From: Vibrio lentus
Lineage (GTDB): Bacteria > Pseudomonadota > Gammaproteobacteria > Enterobacterales > Vibrionaceae
Direction: 5' to 3'
Length of the DNA stretch: 64,000 bases
Assembly: GCF_002875945.1 (NCBI RefSeq)
Contig: NZ_MCZK01000155.1
Location: 1-64,000 of the forward strand
Of this stretch, positions 54,844 through 63,713 are shown one piece after another. The notes under the pieces are model-generated. The model was given only the letters and a program-made list of their open reading frames with translations. It had not been told where the DNA came from and searched no databases. The translations under genes and the position numbers were made by a program. Position 1 is the stretch's first letter. Every line of letters begins with the position of its first letter.

Positions 54844-55848
54844 GTGAGAATTTGGCTTGTTGCATTAACTTCTTTGATTTTTCTTGCTGGCTGTGAAAAG
54901 CCGATTGAGCAAGTGCATTTAAGTGGCCCAACGATGGGTACTAGCTACAATATTAAATACATCAATGGTGATGAGTTCCCTGAGTCTAAAGAGATTCACA
55001 CCGAGATTGATCGCTTACTTGAAGAAGTAAATGATCAGATGTCGACTTACCGTGAAGACTCAGAGTTAAGCCGTTTTAATCAGCACAAAGGTGCAGACGC
55101 ATTTGAAGTTTCTGAGCAAACTGCGATTGTAGTGAAAGAAGCGATTCGTTTGAACGGTCTTACTGAAGGTGCGCTGGATGTTACCGTTGGTCCTTTAGTG
55201 AACTTGTGGGGTTTTGGCCCTGAAGCACGTCCAGAGGTTGTTCCAACAGACGAAGAGCTTGCTGCTCGTAAAGCGAAAGTGGGTATCCATCACCTAAGCA
55301 TTGAAGGCAACAAACTGACCAAGGATCTACCGAACCTGTATGTCGATCTTTCGACAATTGCAAAAGGTTGGGGTGTTGATGTTGTCGCTGACTACCTTGA
55401 TTCGATTGGCATTCACAACTATATGGTTGAAATTGGTGGTGAAATTCGCTTGAAAGGTCTAAACCGTGACAATGTGGGTTGGCGCATAGCGATTGAGAAA
55501 CCAAGTGTAGAAGAGCGTACTATTCAAGAGATCATCGAACCGGGTGATATGGCGATTGCAACCTCTGGTGACTATCGTAACTATTTCGAGCGTGATGGTG
55601 TTCGTTACTCACACATCATCAACCCAGAAACAGGTAAACCTCTTCATCACAAAGTGGTTTCAGTGACTGTTTTAAACCCGTCTTCAATGACTGCAGACGG
55701 TTTATCTACAGGCCTTATGGTCTTAGGTGAAGTAAGAGGAATGGAAATCGCTAACCAGCATAACATCCCAGCGTTTATGGTGGTTAAAACAGCAGATGGC
55801 TTTGAAGAAATTGCTTCAGAAGCATTTAAGCCATACTTAGGTAAATAA
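54844..55848 (+). CDS. apbE: FAD:protein FMN transferase ApbE
   Basis: ApbE attaches FMN to the Thr of NqrB and NqrC through a phosphoester bond, using FAD in the periplasm. The 334-aa lipoprotein has lipobox LAGC (Cys17) and GPTMGTSYNIKY near the N-terminus. The central ALDVTVGPLVNLWGFGP and VDLSTIAKGWGVDVVADYL are also conserved. The C-terminal half carries the metal-binding Asp/Thr region (MTADGLSTGLMVLG). GTG start, with Shine-Dalgarno AGGAGTAAGC. It follows the nqrF terminator and precedes nqrM by 16 bases, so the two assembly factors appear co-transcribed separately from the subunits. Confidence 0.95.
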   Translation: MRIWLVALTSLIFLAGCEKPIEQVHLSGPTMGTSYNIKYINGDEFPESKEIHTEIDRLLEEVNDQMSTYREDSELSRFNQHKGADAFEVSEQTAIVVKEAIRLNGLTEGALDVTVGPLVNLWGFGPEARPEVVPTDEELAARKAKVGIHHLSIEGNKLTKDLPNLYVDLSTIAKGWGVDVVADYLDSIGIHNYMVEIGGEIRLKGLNRDNVGWRIAIEKPSVEERTIQEIIEPGDMAIATSGDYRNYFERDGVRYSHIINPETGKPLHHKVVSVTVLNPSSMTADGLSTGLMVLGEVRGMEIANQHNIPAFMVVKTADGFEEIASEAFKPYLGK

Positions 55849-55864
55849 GGTAAGCGAGAGAATT

Positions 55865-56119
55865 ATGAATACATTTCTGATTACATTTGGTGTTTTTCTT
55901 GCCGTGATCACAGCAATGTCGATTGGCTATATTGTCCAAAAGAAAGTTGTGAAGGGTAGTTGTGGTGGTTTAGGTGCTGTCGGTATCGACAAAGTCTGTA
56001 ATTGCCCAGAACCTTGTGATGCGCGTAAAAAGCGCGAAGCACGCGAAGCTTACCGCGTTGAGAAACTGGCTGAGCGTCAAGAAAAAGAAGCGGCTTGGAG
56101 TAAAGATCGTATCGCTTAA
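55865..56119 (+). CDS. nqrM: Na+-NQR maturation protein NqrM
   Basis: NqrM (DUF539) is needed for assembly of Na+-NQR and is thought to deliver iron to the NqrD/NqrE centre. The 84-aa protein has one membrane segment (about 4-24), then four Cys at 33, 45, 47 and 51 (GSCGGLG and VCNCPEPC), followed by a charged helix. Cys33 corresponds to the essential Cys reported in a marine relative. It is in an operon with apbE. Confidence 0.93.
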   Translation: MNTFLITFGVFLAVITAMSIGYIVQKKVVKGSCGGLGAVGIDKVCNCPEPCDARKKREAREAYRVEKLAERQEKEAAWSKDRIA

Positions 56120-56191
56120 TCGGTGATAACGGTTGATGCTAGTTTTCCTTAATTAGTCTTTAACTAATGGGTTGTCTAGCTCTCTAAACGC

Positions 56192-56226
56192 AAAGAGCTC
56201 AAGGGATTACCTTGAGCTCTTTTTGT
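56192..56226 (+). terminator. Terminator of apbE-nqrM
   Basis: A 13-bp stem (AAAGAGCTCAAGG / CCTTGAGCTCTTT) with a 5-nt loop is followed by a T run. Symmetric flanks could also stop the convergent regulator gene. Confidence 0.93.
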
Positions 56227-56314
56227 TTCTATAGACTTAAACGCTAAAAGTGAAACGCCTATAAGCCTGTCTATAAAGGGTTTAGCTGTTATATCTGTCT
56301 ATCTATATAACTAC

Positions 56315-57544
56315 CTATGAACCCTTATTGCGAGTGCATACAAGCTGGTTTCTACCTTGTTCCTTGGCCGTATAAAGCAGTTCGTCGGCAGCTTTTATCT
56401 GTTCATCTAACTTGCCGTCTAAATCAGTGACACCAATACTGATGCTGACTTTAATACTTTGGGATTCATGAATCACTTCATGCTCTTCTATTGCCACTCT
56501 CATCGATTCTAGGTTATCAACGAAGCTTTCAAACGACCCACACGACTGAATACAAAACTCTTCACCGCCGAAACGAACGGCCACATCATCGTTGAAGTGA
56601 TCCTTAATGATGCCGCCCACAGCAACCAGTACCGCATCGCCACCATCATGGCCGAAGGTATCGTTCACTTTCTTAAAGAAGTCGATATCCATCATCGCGA
56701 TATTTCGTTCTTCACAGCCTTTGCATGGTTGATTGAACAAATAGCGACGGTTCCATAGCCCCGTGAGTGCATCTTCATTGGCATGACGAAACAGTTCATT
56801 GGTCGCTTCCTTCATATCGAGAAGCTGGTGAATACGGCAGAAAAATTCTTCTTGGTTAAATGGCTTATAGAGGAAGTCGTTGGCGCCCGCTTTAAGGAAG
56901 CGCGCAGTCATAGTGCGATCGTCGCTACCTGATAGACCAAGAATAGCGAGTTGGTTGCGGTCGTGGTTTACTCGAATGTCACGGGTCATCGAAATACCAT
57001 CTTTTTTCGGCATGTCATGATCGGTAACGACAAACGTGATATCAGGATCCTTGCTGAGAAGCTCTAGTGCTTGTTCGCCATCTTTCGCTTGAATCGTTTG
57101 AATATATTGATGTTCGAGGAGCTGAACGACATATCGGCGAACCACAGCTGAATCATCAACCACCAAGGCTTTATGGTGGCGATTATTCGAGATTCGATTA
57201 ACCAGAGGAAGTAAGTAACTGACCGATGACATACTGTCTTTAAGGATGTAATCAAGCACACCTTTGGCGAGAACCTGTTCTCGAAGTGTGTTGTTGAACA
57301 TACCGGTTAGTACAATGATTTTTTGTTGGTAGCCGAGTACCAAATCAATGATTTCACCATCTTGACCATCGGGTAGGCAGTAATCTAATACAGCACACAA
57401 GAAATCCGTCTCTTGCTCTAAGATCGCTTTCGCTTCCTCAATTGATTCTGCGAGTGCGACTTCATAGCCACTGTTTTTTAATTGCTGGTATAGATAGTTT
57501 CGGAATGCTCGACTGTCCTCCACCACTAGTATTTTTTCACTCAA
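56315..57544 (-). CDS. Double-receiver response regulator with GGDEF (diguanylate cyclase) domain
   Basis: The 409-aa protein has two receiver domains: residues about 3-120 (VVEDSRAF, phospho-Asp in VLDYCLPDGQDG) and about 124-245 (VVDDSAVVRR, phospho-Asp in VVTDHDMPKKDG, then YKPFNQEEF). A GGDEF domain follows (about 255-405; DALTGLWNRR, MMDIDFFKKVNDTFGHDGGD, RFGGEEF). GGEEF is an active-site variant compatible with c-di-GMP synthesis. The RxxD inhibitory site that usually precedes it is absent (the Arg position is Phe). Domain plan resembles Caulobacter PleD. Partner kinase is not in the window. Monocistronic. Confidence 0.9.
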   Translation of the reverse strand: MSEKILVVEDSRAFRNYLYQQLKNSGYEVALAESIEEAKAILEQETDFLCAVLDYCLPDGQDGEIIDLVLGYQQKIIVLTGMFNNTLREQVLAKGVLDYILKDSMSSVSYLLPLVNRISNNRHHKALVVDDSAVVRRYVVQLLEHQYIQTIQAKDGEQALELLSKDPDITFVVTDHDMPKKDGISMTRDIRVNHDRNQLAILGLSGSDDRTMTARFLKAGANDFLYKPFNQEEFFCRIHQLLDMKEATNELFRHANEDALTGLWNRRYLFNQPCKGCEERNIAMMDIDFFKKVNDTFGHDGGDAVLVAVGGIIKDHFNDDVAVRFGGEEFCIQSCGSFESFVDNLESMRVAIEEHEVIHESQSIKVSISIGVTDLDGKLDEQIKAADELLYTAKEQGRNQLVCTRNKGS

Positions 57545-57667
57545 AAGCTATCCCTACTTATAGACTAAATACTCCTTACAATACTATCAGAAGAGTGGAC
57601 TGCTGTTGAAGTGAAACCTCTTGTGCTGGACACGAGATCATTTTAAATCGAGGAATAATTGATTACA

Positions 57668-57683
57668 CTGTTCATAGATACAG
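57668..57683 (+). promoter_or_regulatory. LexA box upstream of dinB
   Basis: CTGTTCATAGATACAG fits CTG-N10-CAG and ends 23 bases before the dinB start, indicating SOS control. Confidence 0.87.
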
Positions 57684-57706
57684 TTGTAAGGTTGAGTTAT
57701 TCCTAA

Positions 57707-58786
57707 ATGTGCAGTGCAGGCCAAGATAAAATCAGAAAAATAATCCATGTCGATATGGATTGTTTTTACGCAGCTGTAGAAATGCGCGATAACCCGGCTT
57801 ACCGAAATCGACCACTTGCGGTTGGCGGTCATGAAAAACAACGAGGTGTCTTGAGTACCTGTAATTACGAAGCTCGCAAGTTTGGTATTCGTTCTGCGAT
57901 GCCAACGGGGAAAGCGCTACAGCTTTGTCCTAACTTATTAGTGGTTCCGGGAAGAATGCAGGTTTATGTTGAGATATCTAAAAAGATCCGAGAAATTTTT
58001 TCTCGATACACATCATTGATTGAACCTCTTTCTCTGGATGAAGCATTTCTTGATGTGACTGAATCAAAGTTGTGTCACGGTTCTGCGACACTGATTGCCG
58101 AGTCAATTCGCCGTGATATTTGGAACGAGTTAAATCTCACGGCTTCAGCCGGTGTCGCTCCGATAAAATTCTTGGCTAAAGTGGCTTCGGATATGAATAA
58201 GCCCAATGGGCAATTTGTTATCCCTCCGCAAGATGTACAAGCTGTAATTGATGATTTACCACTCGAAAAAATCCCAGGCGTTGGCAAGGTCAGCATTGAA
58301 AAGCTCCATCTAGCGGGATTCTTTACATGCAAGGACATCAAAGGGGCAGACTATCGAGACTTGCTTCTGAAGTTTGGTCGACAAGGTGCATCGTTGTGGA
58401 AACGAAGCCATGGTATCGATGAAAGAGAAGTTATCATAGAACGCGAGCGTAAATCCGTAGGCGTTGAGCGCACGTTTACTCAAAACATTTCAACTTATGC
58501 TGAGTGCTGGCAGGTGATAGAAGACAAGCTGTTCCCTGAACTTGAAATGCGTTTAGAAAAAGCCAGCCCAAGTAAAGCAATCATCAAACAGGGCATTAAA
58601 CTCAAGTTTGCCGATTTCCAACAAACGACCATAGAACACATACATGCTTCATTGGATCGAGAACACTTCAAAGAACTATTGAGTGAGATCTTAAAAAGAC
58701 AACAAGGGCGAGAGATACGCCTACTCGGTTTGAGTGTGATGTTACAACCCAAAGAACAAGTGAAGCAGCTAAATTTAGCGTTATAA
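57707..58786 (+). CDS. dinB: DNA polymerase IV (Y-family translesion polymerase)
   Basis: The 359-aa product has HVDMDCFYAAVEMRDNP (first catalytic Asp; steric-gate Phe), RGVLSTCNYEARKFGIRSAMP, the palm motif SLDEAFLDV (second Asp-Glu), the helix-hairpin-helix IPGVGKVSIEKL, and a little-finger domain (about 240-345). It performs error-prone or bypass synthesis. The C-terminus lacks a clear QLVLGL-type clamp motif but ends VKQLNLAL, which may serve as a beta-clamp site. ATG 57707 gives eight extra residues relative to the V. cholerae-type start, and no better start has a ribosome site. A LexA box lies upstream. Confidence 0.95.
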   Translation: MCSAGQDKIRKIIHVDMDCFYAAVEMRDNPAYRNRPLAVGGHEKQRGVLSTCNYEARKFGIRSAMPTGKALQLCPNLLVVPGRMQVYVEISKKIREIFSRYTSLIEPLSLDEAFLDVTESKLCHGSATLIAESIRRDIWNELNLTASAGVAPIKFLAKVASDMNKPNGQFVIPPQDVQAVIDDLPLEKIPGVGKVSIEKLHLAGFFTCKDIKGADYRDLLLKFGRQGASLWKRSHGIDEREVIIERERKSVGVERTFTQNISTYAECWQVIEDKLFPELEMRLEKASPSKAIIKQGIKLKFADFQQTTIEHIHASLDREHFKELLSEILKRQQGREIRLLGLSVMLQPKEQVKQLNLAL

Positions 58787-58923
58787 GGCTACTAAAGCTG
58801 TGATCTTCAACCAATTGACATTAGGGTTAAAATTGACAGCGCTCTTTACTAGAGCGCCATCTGAAAGCTTTATTGGTTATAGGTCTGGAGAGATTCGGTT
58901 GATAAGTTAAATCGTCTAGATAT

Positions 58924-60813
58924 CTATCGTTTGTTAGTTTGGTCTATGTTGAAAAAAGCCAAGACTTCTTTTAAATCAGAAGTTCTTTGAGATATTACTA
59001 TATTGGCTTCTTGGGTGTGCTGTGCGCTAGTCACACTATTTTTTACGGTGGTATTGATTCCTTCAATACGTTCGGTGATATCTTGAGTTACAATTCTTTG
59101 TTCCTCTGATGCTGAAGATACCATTGTGTTCATTTCCGAAATCTCCATAACTTGCTGCCTAATATCAGTAAATGCTTGTGATAGCTCAAGCATCATCTCT
59201 TGTGAGCGATGAACTAGAGCTGTGTTGGACGACATGTATTCATCAGCTTTTCTTGATTGGGATTGCAGTTGAGTAATGATATTTTTGATATCAACAGTAG
59301 AAACTTGAGTTCTTTTTGCTAAAGATCTGACTTCATCTGCAACCACAGAAAAGCCTCTTCCATGCTCTCCTGCTCGAGCAGCTTCAATAGCCGCATTGAG
59401 GGCGAGTAAGTTAGTTTGTTCTGATATTGAATTTATAACTTCCACTACGGAGTTTATATGTTCAGAGTGTTCTCTTAACTCATTGACGATTATGGCTGAT
59501 TCAGCCATAGCCGAACTCACATTATTATTTATATTGTCGGCTTCGTTGATGACCTGCGCGCTGTTTTCTATGACTTGCATTGTTGCTTTTGCCATCCTAT
59601 CTGCATGTGCAGCATTATCAGACACGCTAGAAGCTGCGGCAGAAAGTTCTGTTGCGGCGGTTGCGACTTGCTCTACATTATTGAAACCAGAACTAGCGTT
59701 GTTGTTGGTGTCATCAATTAACTGTTCAATTCTAGTTTGTTGTACAGCCAAGTCGGACATCTTTACGCTAGACTGATTCACAATATGAGAGATACTTTCT
59801 TGTAAACTTTGTAACGATGCCTGAACTTGATCTAGTTCGTTGTTACTGTTGTTAGCTTTTAGTGGGGTAAACTGACCAATAGACATTTTTTCAAGTGTAG
59901 ATACCATGATTGGCAGATTACGAAGTTGTCTTCTAATAGCCACATAAACGGTGATCATTAACAAAACTCCGATACAAATAAATAACCCTATGATTCCAGT
60001 CATTAGGCTCTTGTTCATAGCGTCTTCATGGCTTTGATTTGTCCATGCAAAAAGGTCGTAACTTTCGGTAAGAGGTTGTTTTGATACTGTGTAAGGTTCG
60101 TTAGATCCATCCGCAGTGTATAGATATGGATCTTTAGTTAATGTTTTGAAGTTCGGTCTTAATTCATAGATGTTTTTGTTTACCCAGCCTGTTTCTCTGG
60201 TTGCCGCATCGGCCATTACGATTTCACCATCCTTTGTCGTAATGGCAAACTCAACACCAAATTCGGGCATCAATTCGGATAACGTAATATCGACGCCGAA
60301 TACACCAACCAATTGTCCATTTCTTTTGATAGGAGCAGACACAGAAATGACCCGTTCACCTGTATTACTGATGTAAGGCGCTGATACGTAGCTAGGGTAT
60401 CCCTTTGCCGATATAGCGAGGAACCATTCTCTCTGTTTTTCGAGGACATTAAAGTTGTCAACCCAGCCTTTAGAGAGTGCACTAAATGGTGTGCCGTTGA
60501 TATCTGCGAAGTAGACATCGATGAATGCAGGGTTCGCAGAATGAACCCTATTCAATACTCGAAGCATTCGAGATTCATCAAAAGGAGCATTGATCCCATA
60601 ATAAGGTAGCAAGAAAGCAAATTGCTGGATCATTGATTTGGCATCTTCTAAATTCGACTCAAAAGTTTGAGAGACGACGCTAACCACTTCATCGTTGTTT
60701 ACCTGAATATTTTCCCATTTCCAGTTATTTAAGTAGTGGTTTGCGGACGCTAAAGCGAGCAAGAACAAACCGAGCATAACTGTAAGAAAAGAAAGGGATA
60801 TCTTCTTGACCAT
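58924..60813 (-). CDS. Methyl-accepting chemotaxis protein with dCache-type sensor
   Basis: This 629-aa receptor has TM1 (about 7-25), a periplasmic dCache-like domain (about 33-265) and TM2 (about 269-292). A HAMP-like linker and a long signalling coiled coil follow, with the hairpin tip EQTNLLALNAAIEAARAGEHGRGFSVVADEVR. The sensor has QREWFLAI and VGVFGVDITLS. Arg128, Trp130 and Asp185 correspond to part of the amino-acid-binding dCache signature, but the usual Tyr after Trp is Phe. An amino acid or related ligand is possible, not certain. It is a monocistronic accessory chemoreceptor. Confidence 0.9.
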   Translation of the reverse strand: MVKKISLSFLTVMLGLFLLALASANHYLNNWKWENIQVNNDEVVSVVSQTFESNLEDAKSMIQQFAFLLPYYGINAPFDESRMLRVLNRVHSANPAFIDVYFADINGTPFSALSKGWVDNFNVLEKQREWFLAISAKGYPSYVSAPYISNTGERVISVSAPIKRNGQLVGVFGVDITLSELMPEFGVEFAITTKDGEIVMADAATRETGWVNKNIYELRPNFKTLTKDPYLYTADGSNEPYTVSKQPLTESYDLFAWTNQSHEDAMNKSLMTGIIGLFICIGVLLMITVYVAIRRQLRNLPIMVSTLEKMSIGQFTPLKANNSNNELDQVQASLQSLQESISHIVNQSSVKMSDLAVQQTRIEQLIDDTNNNASSGFNNVEQVATAATELSAAASSVSDNAAHADRMAKATMQVIENSAQVINEADNINNNVSSAMAESAIIVNELREHSEHINSVVEVINSISEQTNLLALNAAIEAARAGEHGRGFSVVADEVRSLAKRTQVSTVDIKNIITQLQSQSRKADEYMSSNTALVHRSQEMMLELSQAFTDIRQQVMEISEMNTMVSSASEEQRIVTQDITERIEGINTTVKNSVTSAQHTQEANIVISQRTSDLKEVLAFFNIDQTNKR

Positions 60814-61072
60814 TCTATGGATCCTTTAATACTAGAGGGAGCATTTATTTGATTTTTTGAGCTGGCCGATTGTTAACCAAATCCAAAGGATGTCTAGTTT
60901 TTAAAGGTTATTGATTGTTTTTGAGATATTTAATGGAATTAATGATTAAGGTAAAGAACGAGAAGATATAAAGGCAGTGATGTTCTATCTTATTTAAGCG
61001 ATTAATCTAAAATCAGCTAGATTTATGCAAACCTAACTGACTTTTTGGTACAAGCGGTGTGTTTTAGCGTTA

Positions 61073-63007
61073 TTATCTTGGTAATCGTTTTACCAATGCT
61101 AGGGTTTCACTGAACGGTTGTTGCTCTAACTTTCCGTACCCTGACATTTTGCTGGCTTTTAATTTGGTAGAAAGCGGTGTCGCGATTCCACATAAAAAGC
61201 GAGTAATGGCTTCATCGGTAATCAGTTGTTGGCTATTGGATATGAATTCTTGAATCCAAGCGACGACGATCTCTTCATCTATAGGTTCAGCTTTCACGCT
61301 TGGTAGTGTGGCAATTTCACCTCGGCATACTGAGCAGTGACCACAGTTTTTGGGTGCCTTATCATCGGCGAAGTAACTCGCAAGGCGTGAACTTAGGCAG
61401 GTATCAGCCTCAAAGAAGCTCAGCATTTGGTTAAGACGGTTTATTTCACTGTTCTCTTTTGTTTTAAACAACTCAGTTAAACGTTCTGATAATTGCATCA
61501 TATCTTCAGACGTATTGTGGATCGCGTAAACATCAGTGATCTGCTTACTTTCCAATTCAATCCAGCCTTGTTCATTGAAGTAGTCGATAGCGGTAACAAC
61601 ACGTTGACGATCGGCTTGGAAGTGTGTCCAAAGCGCATCGAAGTCGACTTGGCACCAGACTCTTGCTTGTGGTGAGCATTGGAAAATAGCCTCTACGAAG
61701 TGTCGGCGCTCTCCTTGGAACTGCTCTGTGATCTGCTGTTTCGGACGAATGAACTTAAATTTGTAGTCAGCGAAGTAGCTGTATTTAGGCTCTATCACGC
61801 CTTCAATTTCGAGATAAACCAACAGTGTTTTTAGCGGAAGTTGACGAATGTTAGATTCACGCGATAGTTGGTTGAGCATGATCTCCCATTGGTTTGCACC
61901 AGAAGCCCCAATGTTTTGGTTTTCGTAGATCTCTTTTAAGACAGCTTGGATCGAGATGTTGTCTGGCGTATCACCAAATACGAAGTTCTCTAGCGTACTG
62001 AGGCCATACTTGTTGGCGAGAAGAATACATGCTGAAGGTTGACCATCTCGGCCTGCTCTGCCGATCTCTTGCGAGTAATTCTCTATCGATTTTGGCAAGT
62101 CGAAGTGAATCACACGGCGAATGTTTGACTTGTCGACGCCCATCCCGAAAGCAATCGTCGCCACGATACAATGCACGTCATCATTCATGAATTGATGTTG
62201 AATGGCATCTCTATTTTCTGGTTTAAGCCCTGCATGGTAAGCGACTGCGTTGATTCCAGCATTGCGCAGTTGCTGAGCCACCATCTCAGCCGTTTGTTGA
62301 AGGGTGACGTAAACGATGGTCGGAGCTTGAGGCGCTTGATTGGCGACTGAGCACAGCGTCTCTAGCTTACTCGTTTGTTCACAAGGCTGAATCGACAGAT
62401 CGAGGTTTTGACGATAGAAACCAGTAACAACAACGCGTTGCTCATCGATATCAAACTTAGACTTCATGTCTTGGATAACTGAGGTTGTTGCGGTTGCAGT
62501 CAGTAGTAACACCTGTGGGATATTCAACTGTTTTTGGTATTGAGGCAACTTGAGATAATCGGGTCTAAAGTTGTGTCCCCATTCAGAAATACAGTGCGCC
62601 TCATCGACCACAAGCAGCGAGATTGGAACCTGAGAAATGAACTGGCGAAAGCGTTCGTTCTTCAAACGCTCGACGGAGATCATCAGAATTTTTGTGTCTC
62701 CGTTTCGCACAGACTGCATCACCTGTTGAGTAGTTTGTCTGTCTTGACTAGATTCTATCGCAGCGGCGCTGACCCCTTTACTGTGTAAGAAGCTTAATTG
62801 GTCTTTCATTAAGGCTAACAGTGGAGAAATAACCAAAGTTAAATGAGGTAACTCTAACGCGGGTAATTGGTAGCACAGCGATTTACCTGAGCCCGTCGGG
62901 AATATGGCCGCGGTAGAGTGACCGGATAGAACATTATCAATGACTTGCTTTTGCCCATTACGCAGTGAATCGAATCCGAATACTTGTTTTAGCTTCTGCT
63001 CAATCAT
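61073..63007 (-). CDS. RecQ-family ATP-dependent DNA helicase
   Basis: This 644-aa SF2 helicase has the RecQ core: Q-region FGFDSLRNGQKQVI, motif I FPTGSGKSLCYQLPA (about 36), motif II VVDEAHCISEWGHNFRPDYL, motif III LLTATATTSV and motif VI YSQEIGRAGRDGQPS. A Zn-binding site follows (Cys in DTCLSSRL and CGHCSVC). There is no recognisable HRDC domain, and the C-terminal 80 residues do not look like the E. coli RecQ end. It is likely a second RecQ-type protein rather than RecQ itself, so I give no symbol. No LexA box is seen. Confidence 0.88.
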   Translation of the reverse strand: MIEQKLKQVFGFDSLRNGQKQVIDNVLSGHSTAAIFPTGSGKSLCYQLPALELPHLTLVISPLLALMKDQLSFLHSKGVSAAAIESSQDRQTTQQVMQSVRNGDTKILMISVERLKNERFRQFISQVPISLLVVDEAHCISEWGHNFRPDYLKLPQYQKQLNIPQVLLLTATATTSVIQDMKSKFDIDEQRVVVTGFYRQNLDLSIQPCEQTSKLETLCSVANQAPQAPTIVYVTLQQTAEMVAQQLRNAGINAVAYHAGLKPENRDAIQHQFMNDDVHCIVATIAFGMGVDKSNIRRVIHFDLPKSIENYSQEIGRAGRDGQPSACILLANKYGLSTLENFVFGDTPDNISIQAVLKEIYENQNIGASGANQWEIMLNQLSRESNIRQLPLKTLLVYLEIEGVIEPKYSYFADYKFKFIRPKQQITEQFQGERRHFVEAIFQCSPQARVWCQVDFDALWTHFQADRQRVVTAIDYFNEQGWIELESKQITDVYAIHNTSEDMMQLSERLTELFKTKENSEINRLNQMLSFFEADTCLSSRLASYFADDKAPKNCGHCSVCRGEIATLPSVKAEPIDEEIVVAWIQEFISNSQQLITDEAITRFLCGIATPLSTKLKASKMSGYGKLEQQPFSETLALVKRLPR

Positions 63008-63152
63008 TTATGTTCTACCTGAGTTATTAAGTGTCGTATTGATGCTAAAGCGTTCGCCTATCTATGATCGCGCCGCTTGATGAATCAAATGTCTTGCACC
63101 TGATTGTACCTAATTCTATTCTGTAGCTCCTATAGAAAAGCACTCCAAAAGT

Positions 63153-63626
63153 ATGAATAAGTCTGAGCTTCGACAAATAATTTTAGAGCAACTAGAATCA
63201 CGGCTACGCATCGCACAATCTGCGACTCAGCGAGCTATTGATGCTGCGACCGATGAAGAGACCGTGCCAGAGCACAAATACGATACCTTGGCGTTAGAAG
63301 CCTCATATCTTGCCCATGGACAAGCGATGCGAGTTCAAGAGTGCGAAGATGACATCCAGTGTTACCGAAACCTCGTCTTACGAGACAGTGAAAGAATCAC
63401 CGTCAGCAGCTATGTTGTGGTAATTGACGAACATGATGAATATAAACACTTTTTCCTTGGTCCTAAAGTCGGAGGGCTTTCTGTTACGTGGAACGAAAAT
63501 GAGATTGCCATCGTCACGGCGAATGCACCATTTGGTCAGGCTCTAATGGGCAAAGAAGTCGGTGATGAAATTGAGTTTAGGGTTGCTGATAAACAGTTTT
63601 GCTATGAAGTAGTATCGATTGACTGA
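63153..63626 (+). CDS. GreA/GreB/Rnk-family transcription factor-like protein
   Basis: The 157-aa protein has a GreA-type plan: an N-terminal coiled-coil hairpin (about 1-80) with the acidic tip DAATDEETVPEHKYD, and a C-terminal FKBP-like GreA/GreB domain (about 85-155; VVVIDEHDEYKHFFLGPKVGG, GQALMGKEVGDEIEF). The tip carries acidic residues like the pair that GreA/B place in the RNA polymerase secondary channel. Known relatives include cleavage factors and Rnk. True GreA and GreB are usually 158-170 aa with different tips, so the precise function is unclear. Confidence 0.8.
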   Translation: MNKSELRQIILEQLESRLRIAQSATQRAIDAATDEETVPEHKYDTLALEASYLAHGQAMRVQECEDDIQCYRNLVLRDSERITVSSYVVVIDEHDEYKHFFLGPKVGGLSVTWNENEIAIVTANAPFGQALMGKEVGDEIEFRVADKQFCYEVVSID

Positions 63627-63713
63627 ATGACAGGCTTATAAATATAAACGTTTTTCTGACAAAGAAGCATAAACTAGCGGTATAGTCATTGGGCAGATTG
63701 ATGAGAGGGTGTT

